Below are positions 8,401 through 17,099 of a stretch of 64,000 nucleotides of DNA, one piece after another; position 1 is the first letter of the stretch, and the number at the start of each line of letters is the position of its first letter. Under the pieces are notes generated by a model. The model did no database searches, was not told where the DNA came from, and saw only the letters and a program-made list of their open reading frames with translations. The position numbers and the translations under genes were made by a program. The DNA comes from Bacillus sp. es.036. GTDB taxonomy: Bacteria; Bacillota; Bacilli; Bacillales; Guptibacillaceae. Where the stretch lies: positions 1,302,001 through 1,366,000 of the forward strand of contig NZ_PDIZ01000001.1 of assembly GCF_002563635.1 (NCBI RefSeq), given 5' to 3'.

Positions 8401-9501
8401 ATGAAGATCACGAACATTGAAACGTTTTGTGTATCAGTTCCATTGAAGAAACCATTTAAAACGGCGCTTCGAACGGTAACAGAGGCTGAAGCTGTGATGG
8501 TGAAAATCGAAGCAGAAGAATTAGTAGGTTTTGGTGAAGCTCCGCCAACGGTGGTGATTACGGGGGAGAGTCTGGCTAGTATTAATTCAGCAATACAACA
8601 TGTGATTAAACCGAAACTAATTGGAATGAACCTCACAGAATATGAATCTATCTTCCACCAACTTCACAATGCAATGATCGGAAACACAAGTGCGAAAGCT
8701 GCGGTCGATATGGCCATTTATGACCTTATATCGAAAAAAAGTTCTCTTCCTTTATATCAGTTTTTAGGCGGTTATCGCAACACGATGCAAACGGACTACA
8801 CCGTAAGCGTGAATGATCCTAATGAAATGGCTAATGATGCAGTCCAGTACATAGAAGATGGCTTTACCATTTTAAAAGTAAAAGTTGGAAAAGATACGAT
8901 CCAAAATGATCTAAATCGCATTAGAGAAATTAGAAAACGCATTAAAAACAATGCCTGTATCCGATTAGATGCAAATCAGGGTTGGACGCCTAAAGAAGCC
9001 ATTTATGCCATTCGTCAAATGGAAGAGGAAGGGCTAAACATTGAACTAGTTGAACAACCGGTACATAGAAAAGACTTAGAGGGATTGAAGAAAGTAACTG
9101 ATGCTGTACTGACACCAATTATGGCGGACGAGAGCATATTTTCACCTCAAGACGCTCTTCAAGTCATTCAAATGCGTGCGAGTGATCTTATTAATATTAA
9201 GCTGATGAAATCTGGAGGCATTCACCAGGCACTTAAAATTAACGCACTTGCTGAGACTGCTGGAATGGAGTGTATGGTTGGCAGTATGATTGAATCCCGT
9301 GTAGGCATAACTGCTGCTGCTCATTTTGCTGCAAGTCAACGAAACATTACTCGATTTGATTTTGATGCGCCCCTTATGTTTCGAGACGATCTCGTTCAAG
9401 GTGGCGTTCACTATAGGAGGAATGTGATGACTTTTACGGAGACTCCAGGATTAGGAATTCACACAATTGAAAAGGATGGGATGACAATTGGAATTGACTA
9501 G
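8401..9501 (+). CDS. ykfB: L-Ala-D/L-Glu epimerase YkfB
   Basis: A 366-residue enolase-superfamily (muconate-lactonizing subgroup) enzyme that epimerises L-Ala-D-Glu from murein tripeptide to L-Ala-L-Glu. Visible active-site elements: the KVKVG lysine pair near residue 160, metal ligands in RLDANQGW, VEQP and MADES, and the second-side lysine in NIKLMKSGG near 268. Length matches B. subtilis YkfB. The ATG at 8401 follows AAAGGAGAA. It overlaps ykfC by 14 bp, so the two are translationally coupled. With DppA and YkfC it makes a peptidoglycan-peptide recycling route. Confidence 0.93.
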   Translation: MKITNIETFCVSVPLKKPFKTALRTVTEAEAVMVKIEAEELVGFGEAPPTVVITGESLASINSAIQHVIKPKLIGMNLTEYESIFHQLHNAMIGNTSAKAAVDMAIYDLISKKSSLPLYQFLGGYRNTMQTDYTVSVNDPNEMANDAVQYIEDGFTILKVKVGKDTIQNDLNRIREIRKRIKNNACIRLDANQGWTPKEAIYAIRQMEEEGLNIELVEQPVHRKDLEGLKKVTDAVLTPIMADESIFSPQDALQVIQMRASDLINIKLMKSGGIHQALKINALAETAGMECMVGSMIESRVGITAAAHFAASQRNITRFDFDAPLMFRDDLVQGGVHYRRNVMTFTETPGLGIHTIEKDGMTIGID

Positions 9502-10396
9502 AAAAACAATCGCTGTAACAGTAGCAACTTTATGGACTACACCAGAGAAAGCACGATCGATTGACAAGAATGCCATTACAAATCCTGTCTGCCTAATCGA
9601 CTGGTTGGAGCCGTTAACATATACAGAAAGACTTGAGTTATGTGATCAAAATCATATTCAATCGCAAGTATTATACGGGGAAGAAGTCATTCTACTTGAT
9701 CAACGAGGGAATTGGTCATACGTTCTAGTACCTTCCCAACCTTCTTCAAAAGATGAAAGAGGCTATCCGGGATGGATTCCAACGGTTCAACTATCGAGTC
9801 AATTACCTGATCCTAATTCCTTATGTGTTTCAACAAACAAACATGGCGCTAAACTACGTGACGTGACTAAAAACAGCGAGATGCTATTAAGTTATCAAAC
9901 GATTCTACCTGTACTCGATGAACAAAAGTTGGATTATGTCGTTTGGACCCCTCATGGAGAGGGACGATTAGATAAGGAAGATGTAACACTTTGGAGAAAG
10001 AACGAGCAAGCGGGAACAGGGGATGAGCTTGTTCACGAAGCTGAAAAGTTTATTGGTCTTCTTTATTTATGGGGAGGTATGTCTTCTTATGGCTACGATT
10101 GTTCAGGATTTAGCTATAATATGGCAAGGTCCATTGGCTGTACAATTCCGCGTGATGCACATGACCAATTGAACAGTGGGGAAGCCGTTGAAGAAGGAGA
10201 GTGGGAAAAAGGTGATTTACTCTTTTTTGCTTATGAACATGGGAAAGGATCGGTTCACCATGTAGGCATTTATTATGGAGATGGGAAAATGATTCATTCT
10301 CCTAGTACAGGTCGATTTATTGAAGTAACACCACTTAAAGGAACCATTTACGAGGAAGAATTATGTGGGGTCGTACGTTATTGGGGGAAAAATTGA
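9488..10396 (+). CDS. ykfC: Gamma-D-glutamyl-L-diamino acid endopeptidase YkfC
   Basis: A 302-residue NlpC/P60 cysteine peptidase. Two N-terminal SH3-like domains (about 1-165) precede the catalytic domain, with the nucleophile in GYDCSGF (Cys near 218) and the histidine in HHVGIYYGDG. YkfC cuts the gamma-D-Glu bond of murein peptides that start with free L-Ala. It has no signal peptide, in line with a cytoplasmic recycling enzyme. The start is taken as TTG at 9488 inside ykfB with AAGGATGGG upstream. The stop codon overlaps the next gene by one base. Confidence 0.92.
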   Translation: MELTRKTIAVTVATLWTTPEKARSIDKNAITNPVCLIDWLEPLTYTERLELCDQNHIQSQVLYGEEVILLDQRGNWSYVLVPSQPSSKDERGYPGWIPTVQLSSQLPDPNSLCVSTNKHGAKLRDVTKNSEMLLSYQTILPVLDEQKLDYVVWTPHGEGRLDKEDVTLWRKNEQAGTGDELVHEAEKFIGLLYLWGGMSSYGYDCSGFSYNMARSIGCTIPRDAHDQLNSGEAVEEGEWEKGDLLFFAYEHGKGSVHHVGIYYGDGKMIHSPSTGRFIEVTPLKGTIYEEELCGVVRYWGKN

Positions 10397-11178
10397 TGCA
10401 GTTTGGACAGGTGAAAGAGAAAATCCAAGAGTGTTTTCACGGGCTTGAAGGGAATCAATCGATTTATGTATCGACCCCTGATGGCGAAATTGCGTTACAT
10501 GCTGATCAGCCAGTATCCTCAGCAAGTATTATCAAAATCGCTATCTTGGTTGAAGCATTAAGACAAGTCGACAATGAACAGTTGACAATCGATCAGGTTG
10601 TCCAAATAGATAACGTAAATTATGTTGGGGGAGCCGGAGTGATAAACCACCTTTCACGTGATTATCAATGGAAGTTAGCTGACCTCCTCAAGTTGATGAT
10701 CATATCCTCTGATAACACTGCAACGAATCAGCTAATTGATTTAGTTGGCGAACACAACATTAATCATACAATGAAAGCAGCAGGAGCCTTTCATTCAAAG
10801 CTTATGAGAAGGATGATGGACCGAGATGCTCTTAAATCAGGGTTGGACAACATGGTAAGTGGGAAAGACACGTATTTACTATTACGTGAATTTGTTACCC
10901 AGCATTTACTGTCACAATCTTCCATGGAATGGGGAGTAGAGGTTTTATTACAGCAGCAGTTTAAAGATAAGTTTCCAAGCAAAATTTCTTCTATAAAAGA
11001 AAATCTTCTTGCTCACAAAACCGGAGAACTGAATGGAGTCGAACATGACGCTGGTATACTGTTTACTTCTAATGGTCCTGTGGTTTATGCTTTTTTAACA
11101 GCAGGCTTATTGGAGAATCGTTATGGGCGAGAAGCCATAGCGAATGCAGGCAGGTTGCTGTATGACTTTTACAAGTAA
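10396..11178 (+). CDS. Cytoplasmic serine hydrolase of the class A beta-lactamase fold
   Basis: A 260-residue protein with three penicillin-recognising motifs in order: SIIK (Ser44/Lys47) after an SSA lead, SDN in ISSDNTAT, and KTG in AHKTGELNG. Secreted beta-lactamases have a signal peptide; none is present here. The omega-loop region (MMDRDALKSGLDN) lacks a clear general-base ExxLN motif, so efficient beta-lactam hydrolysis is doubtful. The start at 10396 overlaps the ykfC stop (TGATG) and GGGGGAAA precedes it; a frame extension to 10363 lacks its own site. Its place suggests action on murein peptides, perhaps replacing the LD-carboxypeptidase YkfA, which is absent. Confidence 0.85.
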   Translation: MQFGQVKEKIQECFHGLEGNQSIYVSTPDGEIALHADQPVSSASIIKIAILVEALRQVDNEQLTIDQVVQIDNVNYVGGAGVINHLSRDYQWKLADLLKLMIISSDNTATNQLIDLVGEHNINHTMKAAGAFHSKLMRRMMDRDALKSGLDNMVSGKDTYLLLREFVTQHLLSQSSMEWGVEVLLQQQFKDKFPSKISSIKENLLAHKTGELNGVEHDAGILFTSNGPVVYAFLTAGLLENRYGREAIANAGRLLYDFYK

Positions 11179-11191
11179 TAGATAGATATCG

Positions 11192-11225
11192 AAAGACGCT
11201 GTCCAAAAGTGGACAGCGTCTTTTC
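11192..11225 (+). terminator. Rho-independent terminator after ykf operon
   Basis: AGACGCTGTCC and GGACAGCGTCT with a 6-nt loop, then a T run. It lies between convergent genes. Confidence 0.93.
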
Positions 11226-11232
11226 TATATGT

Positions 11233-11727
11233 TTAAGGTCCTATTGTTACAGAAGTGCCAATTGGAATCGTATTGGCGAGTTGTTCCACATCTTGATTAT
11301 ACATGCGAATACAGCCTCTCGAGACGTATTTTCCGATTGAGGATGGATCATTAGTACCATGAATGCCATAATGGATCTTCGAAATACTCATCCACATTGT
11401 TCCAAATGGGCCTCCAGGATTTGGGGCTTTATTAATAATAATAAACTTTCCAGTAGGCGTATTGTGAAGCATACGGCCAACGCCAACAGGGTATACCTTT
11501 ACAGTAGATCCATTTTTTTGAAGCGTAAGTGTACGGTTAGTTAACGATATATAAATCGTAAAGGGCAGTGTGTTTGGATCTGGGTATCCTGGAATTTCAA
11601 TTAGCTGGCCAGGGTATATGAGGTTTGGGTTAGCTAGTGAATTTGCCATAATGATTTGCGAAACAGGAATACGGTAATCACCACTAATCGAAGACAATGT
11701 TTCACCTGATTTTACAATGTGCTGCAC
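11233..11727 (-). CDS. ykuD: LysM-L,D-transpeptidase (YkuD/ErfK)
   Basis: A 164-residue enzyme, the same length as B. subtilis YkuD, that makes 3-3 crosslinks in peptidoglycan. An N-terminal LysM domain (about 2-46, [19 protein letters not shown]) binds glycan. The catalytic YkuD domain has YGIHGTND and the nucleophile motif SRGCIRM. There is no classical signal peptide, as in B. subtilis YkuD, which is a spore-associated protein. The start is GTG at 11727, preceded on the minus strand by TAAGGAGG. Monocistronic and convergent with the ykf operon. Confidence 0.93.
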   Translation of the reverse strand: MQHIVKSGETLSSISGDYRIPVSQIIMANSLANPNLIYPGQLIEIPGYPDPNTLPFTIYISLTNRTLTLQKNGSTVKVYPVGVGRMLHNTPTGKFIIINKAPNPGGPFGTMWMSISKIHYGIHGTNDPSSIGKYVSRGCIRMYNQDVEQLANTIPIGTSVTIGP

Positions 11728-11772
11728 AATGAAACCTCCTTAAACAATGTTATATCGAAGGGAATGAGAACA

Positions 11773-12273
11773 ATGAATGTCATTATCGTTTCAGATACGC
11801 ATATGCCACGGATGGCAAAGCAACTTCCAGAAGTTTTACGAAAGGAACTTCTTGGAGCAGATCTCATCATCCATCTAGGGGACTGGAAAACAAAAAAAGT
11901 GTATGAAGAATTAAAGTCGTTTGCACCTGTAACAGGAGTTTATGGTAATGTTGACGAAGCTTTTTTTATTGAACAATTCAACGATAAACTTGTCCTTGAC
12001 CTGGAGTCTCATCGCATAGGCATCACGCACGGGCATGGTAAAGGAAAAACAACAGAGCAAAGAGTGATAGCTCAATTCGAAAATGAAGATGTAGAAATCA
12101 TTCTCTTTGGGCATTCACACATCCCTCTTCATAAAGAGTATGAAGGGAGAATCCTCTTTAATCCTGGATCCCCAACTGATAAGCGAAAACAGTCCCATTA
12201 CTCCTTTGGTAAATTAAGCGTAGTACGAAATCAGCCTCTTTACATCGAACATGTTTTCTTTCTGAAAAAATAG
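11773..12273 (+). CDS. ysnB: MJ0936/YfcE-type metallophosphoesterase (YsnB-like)
   Basis: A 166-residue calcineurin-fold phosphodiesterase. The metal-binding blocks are in order: SDTHM, HLGDWK, GNVD, THGHGKG and GHSHIP. A C-terminal NPGS block is typical of the small YfcE/MJ0936 branch, which hydrolyses phosphodiesters such as bis-pNPP in vitro; the natural substrate is unknown. In-frame starts also exist at 11719 and 11764. The ATG at 11773 is favoured because GAAGGGA lies about 10 bases upstream and the protein then starts MNVIIVSDTH, like the family. Divergent from ykuD. Confidence 0.85.
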   Translation: MNVIIVSDTHMPRMAKQLPEVLRKELLGADLIIHLGDWKTKKVYEELKSFAPVTGVYGNVDEAFFIEQFNDKLVLDLESHRIGITHGHGKGKTTEQRVIAQFENEDVEIILFGHSHIPLHKEYEGRILFNPGSPTDKRKQSHYSFGKLSVVRNQPLYIEHVFFLKK

Positions 12274-12310
12274 GGCATTACGTTAAAAACAAGCTTTTGT
12301 GCATAAAATG

Positions 12311-12350
12311 TTGAACTATTTCTGGCTAATATGTATAATGTTTGTATAAC
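12311..12350 (+). promoter_or_regulatory. Promoter of carotenoid operon I with direct-repeat operator candidate
   Basis: TTGAAC (12311-12316) and TATAAT (12334-12339) are 17 bp apart, a near-consensus sigma-A promoter. The -10 lies inside GTATAATGTTTGTATAAC (12333-12350), a direct repeat of GTATAA with an 11-bp period. A close relative of this 18-mer sits at the crtP promoter (31425-31442). Confidence 0.75.
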
Positions 12351-12392
12351 ATATGTGCGAAGTTTCATATGCGGATGGAAGGGGAACTAATC

Positions 12393-13892
12393 ATGTCAAT
12401 AAAAAAACGAGTTATCGTAATCGGGGCTGGACCAGGGGGGCTTACAGCCGCCATGCTTCTAGCAAGTAAAGGACACTCGGTTACAGTCTATGAGAAACAG
12501 TCCTATGTCGGTGGTCGAACCTCGGGATTTGAGCGAGGCGGCTATCGTTTTGATAGAGGGCCAACCTTCCTTAACATGCCGCATATTCTTGAAGAAATGT
12601 TTGAAGAATCTGGACGGAATGTACACGACTATCTTGATTTAATCGAGATTGATCCAATGTATGAATTGAAATTCGATGACGTTTCTTTTTATCCTACGCG
12701 AGATCAGGATGAGATGGTACGTAGAATTGAACAAACTTTTCCTGGCGATGGAGAAGGATATAGGCGCTTTATGAAAGAAGAGAAAGAGAAATTTGAAGCG
12801 CTCATGCCTATACTCCAAAATAAACATGATTCTCTCCTTGACTATGGGAGATGGCGGTTTGTAAAAGCTTTACCAAAATTAACGGTAACGGATAGTGTTT
12901 ATAAACGCTTATCTCATTATTTTCAGGATGAACGGCTGCGGTTATCTTTTACATTTCAGGCGAAATACCTTGGGATGTCCCCATGGGAGTGTCCCGGTGC
13001 GTTTACAATTCTATCTTATATGGAGCATGCTTACGGAATCTTTCATCCGATCGGAGGGCTGAATCAAATTCCAGAAGCCATGGCTAAAGTAATCAAAGAA
13101 GAAGGCGGAGACGTATATACGAATAAAGGTGTTAAACAACTACTGCTGGATGGGAAAACAGTGAAAGGTGTGGAACTCGAAGATGGGTCTGTGGAGTATG
13201 CAGATGAAGTTGTCATTAATGCAGACTTTGCCCATGCTGTAAATCATCTGATTCCATCAGGATCTGTGAAAAAGTATACACCTGAAAAAATGGAGCAGAA
13301 AAAGTACTCCTGTTCTGCATTTATGCTTTATCTAGGTGTTGATAAGAAATATGACTTACCTCATCATTCAATCATTTTCTCTTCTGACTATAAAAAGAAC
13401 GTAGAAGAGCTTACAAAGCAAAAGATCCTTTCAGAAGACCCGTCTATTTATGTACAGAATGCTTCTGTCACAGATGACACGCTAGCACCAGAAGGGAAAT
13501 CTTCTATTTATATCCTCGCCCCAGTTCCAAATAACTTTAGTTTAGTAGATTGGGAAGAGCGAAAAGGTGATTTTAGAAGGTTAGTTCTTGATCAACTTGA
13601 ACAAAGAACAGGATTCAAAGATATTGAGCAACACATTGAAGTAGAAGAAATGTACACACCTACTGACTGGGAAATGGATTTAAACGTTTATAAAGGCGCA
13701 ACGTTTAACCTTGCTCATAATCTTCCACAAATGATGTATTTCAGGCCTCCAAATCAATTTAAAGAGCTAAATAACTGCTGGTTGGTTGGCGGAGGAACTC
13801 ATCCTGGAAGTGGGCTTCCTACTATAATGGAGTCAGCAAGGATTACGAGCAAAATGCTTCATGAGCAGGCGTCATTGGAGAGTGTGAAATGA
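12393..13892 (+). CDS. CrtI-family C30 carotenoid desaturase/oxidase (CrtN paralogue 1)
   Basis: A 499-residue FAD-dependent enzyme of the phytoene desaturase family. The N-terminal dinucleotide fold is VIGAGPGGLTAAMLL with VYEKQSYVGGR; the C-terminal FAD-closing motif is GGGTHPGSGLP. Internal blocks such as KKYSCSAFMLYLGVD and EDPSIYVQNASVTDDTLAPEGK are close to staphylococcal CrtN. Its partner paralogue starts in its stop codon (ATGA), and crtM follows. It may be the aldehyde-oxidase type (CrtNc) or a second desaturase; sequence reading alone cannot decide. Upstream in-frame starts are rejected because GGAAGGGGAA directly precedes the ATG at 12393. Likely membrane-associated through its carotenoid substrate. 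Confidence 0.85.
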   Translation: MSIKKRVIVIGAGPGGLTAAMLLASKGHSVTVYEKQSYVGGRTSGFERGGYRFDRGPTFLNMPHILEEMFEESGRNVHDYLDLIEIDPMYELKFDDVSFYPTRDQDEMVRRIEQTFPGDGEGYRRFMKEEKEKFEALMPILQNKHDSLLDYGRWRFVKALPKLTVTDSVYKRLSHYFQDERLRLSFTFQAKYLGMSPWECPGAFTILSYMEHAYGIFHPIGGLNQIPEAMAKVIKEEGGDVYTNKGVKQLLLDGKTVKGVELEDGSVEYADEVVINADFAHAVNHLIPSGSVKKYTPEKMEQKKYSCSAFMLYLGVDKKYDLPHHSIIFSSDYKKNVEELTKQKILSEDPSIYVQNASVTDDTLAPEGKSSIYILAPVPNNFSLVDWEERKGDFRRLVLDQLEQRTGFKDIEQHIEVEEMYTPTDWEMDLNVYKGATFNLAHNLPQMMYFRPPNQFKELNNCWLVGGGTHPGSGLPTIMESARITSKMLHEQASLESVK

Positions 13893-15325
13893 CGATCGGT
13901 ATTGTAGGTGGAGGGATTGGCGGGATGCTTTCTGCGCTCCTCCTTTCACAAAAGGGATATAAAGTTGACATACATGAAAAAGCATCATCATTAGGTGGAA
14001 GACTTGCATTTATTGAAAAAGATGGATTCAAAATTGATAAAGGACCGACAATTGTGCTTCTTCCAGAAATGATATATGAGTTTTTGGATAAAGCAGGTAT
14101 TCCGAGGGAAGAAGTCGAGATGGTAAGGTGTGACCCGCTGTATCGTATGATTTATCCTAATGGAGAAACGTTTACAAAAACGAGCGATATTGACAAGCAG
14201 TTAAAAGAAATTAATCGCATGTTTCCTGGTGAGGAACAGCACTTTCTCTCATACATCGAGGATATGCGTGAACGATTTATTAAGGGGAAAGCCGCATTTC
14301 TTGAACGGTCCTTTGTTAAACGGAAAGATTTCTTTACACCTAGTAATATTAAGCTTCTTCTCGAATTAAAAGCTTATCAATCTGTTCAATCACAAGTTTC
14401 AGATTATTTCAAAGATGAGCGATTGCAGGATGCCTTTTCCTTACAAACCCTTTATATTGGTGGTAATCCATCTGCTTCACCTGCTCTCTATTCACTTGTT
14501 CCATTTAGCGAGTATGAACATGGAATTTGGTATATCAAAGGAGGGTATGCGAGTCTTATTACTGTATTAGAAAAACATCTTCATCTACAAAATATTTCAG
14601 TTCACCTAGAATCCAATGTAGAGGAACTTCTTATCGATGGTCATGTATGTAAAGGGATTCGTACTTCGAGTGGCGAACATTATTATGATAAAGTAGTTTA
14701 CAATGGAGATTTCCCTATGATTAAGCATCTTATAAAGGATGTGAAAGCACCTAGAAAGAAATACAAAGCCTCTTCTGGTTGTCTGCTTCTTTACATGGGG
14801 CTAGACCGAGTTTACGAGAATGCAGATGTTCATCAATTTTTCATGACGGATAACTTTTCTTCTCATATGAAGGACGTCTTTCAAAGCGGAAAACTGACTG
14901 ACCAGCCAGCTATTTATACATTCCATCCTTCTCGAATTGATGAGACGTTAGCCCCTCCTGGTAAAGGTGTATTATATGTTCTCATTCCCGTCCCTTCAGG
15001 GGAATCGATTCAATGGGATGAAAAGGAGCAAGTAGCCTCCAGAATGATTGAACTTCTTGAATCACGAGGGTTTCCCGGTTTGCGTGAAGCAATCGAATGG
15101 ATGGAGATTCGAACACCTGCTGATGCAGAGGTGGAAGGGTTGTATAAAGGTGGAAGTTTTGGAATCGCACCGACGCTCACACAATCCGGTGCCTTTAGAC
15201 CACAGGTAAAACCTTTTAAATATGACAATCTTTATGCAGTTGGTGCGTCAATCCATCCTGGTGGTGGAATTCCTATTGTGATGCAGGGAGCGGATCTTCT
15301 TGTAAAAGAAATTGAAAGGGTGTGA
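13889..15325 (+). CDS. crtN: 4,4'-diapophytoene desaturase (CrtN-type, paralogue 2)
   Basis: A 478-residue CrtI-family flavoprotein. GIVGGGIGGMLSALLL, GGRLAFIEKDGFKIDKGPT and the C-terminal GASIHPGGGIP form the FAD site. GPTIVLLPEM, FSLQTLYIGG and FGIAPTLTQSGAFRPQ resemble S. aureus CrtN more than CrtP, so dehydrogenation of diapophytoene to diaponeurosporene/diapolycopene is the likely step. The start overlaps the preceding stop by 4 bp and crtM follows 7 bp after its own stop, showing tight coupling. Which of the two adjacent paralogues does the main desaturation remains open. Confidence 0.82.
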   Translation: MTIGIVGGGIGGMLSALLLSQKGYKVDIHEKASSLGGRLAFIEKDGFKIDKGPTIVLLPEMIYEFLDKAGIPREEVEMVRCDPLYRMIYPNGETFTKTSDIDKQLKEINRMFPGEEQHFLSYIEDMRERFIKGKAAFLERSFVKRKDFFTPSNIKLLLELKAYQSVQSQVSDYFKDERLQDAFSLQTLYIGGNPSASPALYSLVPFSEYEHGIWYIKGGYASLITVLEKHLHLQNISVHLESNVEELLIDGHVCKGIRTSSGEHYYDKVVYNGDFPMIKHLIKDVKAPRKKYKASSGCLLLYMGLDRVYENADVHQFFMTDNFSSHMKDVFQSGKLTDQPAIYTFHPSRIDETLAPPGKGVLYVLIPVPSGESIQWDEKEQVASRMIELLESRGFPGLREAIEWMEIRTPADAEVEGLYKGGSFGIAPTLTQSGAFRPQVKPFKYDNLYAVGASIHPGGGIPIVMQGADLLVKEIERV

Positions 15326-15332
15326 ACGAAAG

Positions 15333-16169
15333 ATGCTTGAACAAGCCTATGCACACTGTGAAGCCATTATTAAACATCACTCCAAAACCTTTTATAAGGC
15401 TTTCTCTTTATTGCCACGTGCTAAGAGGAACGCCGTTTGGGCTGTATATGGCTTTTGCAGACAGGTTGATGACATCATTGATGAAGGCACAGATCCTGAA
15501 GCAGAACTAACCGTCTTTCGTTCTGAATTTGCCTCTTTTTTGAATGGACAAATCCCGCAAACCGACCCGATGTGGCTTGCACTTGAAGATGTATTCCGTC
15601 ATTATCCAATGGAAGCAAAGGCCTTCCATGATATGATTGCAGGCCAGGAAATGGACTTATACAAAACCAGGTATTATACGCTTGATGAACTTGAACATTA
15701 TTCTTATCATGTAGCTAGCACGGTAGGTCTCATGCTTCTTCCTATACTAGCGCCACAGAGAGTAGATCAACTACGAGAGAGTGCTATTTCACTTGGTCTT
15801 GGCATGCAAATTACGAATATATTAAGGGATATTTCAGAAGATCTTGATCGGGATCGTATTTATTTGCCTATTGATGAGATGACAAAAGCGGGGTATCATG
15901 TTGACGATTTAATGAGTAGAACAAAAAATGACGCTTTCGTAAGCGTTTGGGAAAAGTTAGCTTCTCGCGCCGAAATGCATTACGAACATGCTTTTTCAGC
16001 AATGCATCACTATCCACTAGATTCACGTCTTCCAGTAAAAAGCTCTGCTGTCTTTTACAAAGCAATCTTACAATCAATTCGAAAGAAAGACCATAACGTC
16101 TTCCAACAGCGTGCTTTTGTGTCTGATCAGGAAAAAGAAGCGCTTTTATCAGGAATTGCAGGAAACTAA
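15333..16169 (+). CDS. crtM: 4,4'-diapophytoene synthase CrtM (squalene/phytoene synthase family)
   Basis: A 278-residue prenyl-condensing enzyme that joins two farnesyl diphosphates head-to-head to diapophytoene, the first committed C30 carotenoid step. The two aspartate-rich Mg sites are visible: DDIID at 46-50 and the second motif with D166 and D170 in NILRDISEDLDRD. Length agrees with CrtM rather than the longer C40 CrtB. The ATG at 15333 follows AAAGGGTG at a somewhat long distance; a TTG at 15312 in the crtN end is the alternative. Last gene of operon I, followed by a strong terminator. Confidence 0.92.
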   Translation: MLEQAYAHCEAIIKHHSKTFYKAFSLLPRAKRNAVWAVYGFCRQVDDIIDEGTDPEAELTVFRSEFASFLNGQIPQTDPMWLALEDVFRHYPMEAKAFHDMIAGQEMDLYKTRYYTLDELEHYSYHVASTVGLMLLPILAPQRVDQLRESAISLGLGMQITNILRDISEDLDRDRIYLPIDEMTKAGYHVDDLMSRTKNDAFVSVWEKLASRAEMHYEHAFSAMHHYPLDSRLPVKSSAVFYKAILQSIRKKDHNVFQQRAFVSDQEKEALLSGIAGN

Positions 16170-16206
16170 AAAAAGCTCACCTTCATTTAAGGTGAGCTTT
16201 TTTGTT
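16170..16206 (+). terminator. Rho-independent terminator after crtM
   Basis: AAAAGCTCACCTT and AAGGTGAGCTTTT form a 13-bp stem, followed by T residues. Confidence 0.95.
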
Positions 16207-16323
16207 ATCCTAAAAGTTGAAATAAAAAAGAGTTGTAACATTTGTGAAAATTTGAAATGATTAGGTGGGAATTGATGATTAATCTTTACTAAGTTAGGCG
16301 CTATACAACTTATAGGAAACTTG

Positions 16324-17043
16324 GTGAAACCGATGATAAAAATGTTTGATCATGATTTCTCCTTCTATCTTATGAAACCGTTACATACTTCTACCATCAT
16401 GTATATCATTCTCTATCATGGCTGGGGGAGCAGTGCATCGAAGTACTTGGAGTATGCCTCCTCCTTGACAAGAAAAGGGTACACGGTCATTATTCCTGAA
16501 TTGGTTTATCATGACACGAGAAATCCTCTTACTAATCCTTTTAATCTAAAAAATATGGAAACCTACTTCTGGAAAGTGGTTTTACAAAGTATCGATGAAT
16601 GTCACCAGTGGTTAAACCGTTCAAACCTAAGAAAGGAAAACACGGTGGTTGCTGGGGTTTCAATGGGAGGATTTATTGCAACCGGCGTTTATGCGACTAC
16701 TGATTTAAAGGGATTAGTAAGTATCAGTGGTTCGGGATCCTTCTTTTATTCAGAGCGGTTGTTTCGTCAAGCGTCGAGCCGAGATCCTCTTACGAATAAA
16801 GAAGAAACTAAGCTAAAAATGTATGACCCTATGAATCATGTTCATGGAGACGGTGAAATTCTACTGTTACACGGTGAACAGGATCAAATCATCTCAATCA
16901 AAGCTAAAGAAGATTATTTTGCTTATTTGACAGACAAAGGAAAAAAAGCGCAGTTGAAACGATATAAGGATGTCGAGCACGAATTTACAACATGTATGCA
17001 AACAGACATTTTAAACTGGCTAGAAGTTCAAGCAGCTAGGTGA
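16324..17043 (+). CDS. Alpha/beta hydrolase, YitV/dienelactone hydrolase-like
   Basis: A protein of about 239 residues with the alpha/beta hydrolase layout: YHGWGSS oxyanion block, nucleophile elbow GVSMGG (Ser near 118), acid in LLHGEQD and His in DVEHEF. It resembles B. subtilis YitV-type esterases of the prolyl-oligopeptidase-like group. There is no signal peptide. The start is uncertain: TTG 16321, GTG 16324 and ATG 16333 are all in frame, and only a weak AGGAAA precedes them. It lies after the crtM terminator, so it is not part of the pigment operon. Substrate unknown. Confidence 0.78.
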   Translation: MKPMIKMFDHDFSFYLMKPLHTSTIMYIILYHGWGSSASKYLEYASSLTRKGYTVIIPELVYHDTRNPLTNPFNLKNMETYFWKVVLQSIDECHQWLNRSNLRKENTVVAGVSMGGFIATGVYATTDLKGLVSISGSGSFFYSERLFRQASSRDPLTNKEETKLKMYDPMNHVHGDGEILLLHGEQDQIISIKAKEDYFAYLTDKGKKAQLKRYKDVEHEFTTCMQTDILNWLEVQAAR

Positions 17044-17099
17044 GCGTTTTGTTACAAAAGTAAATTGAAAATGAAAGTATAAGGAAAGGGAGATTGTTT

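Noticed and set aside
10396-11178. Antibiotic-resistance beta-lactamase
   Set aside because: No export signal, no clear omega-loop general base, and translational coupling to murein-recycling genes point elsewhere.
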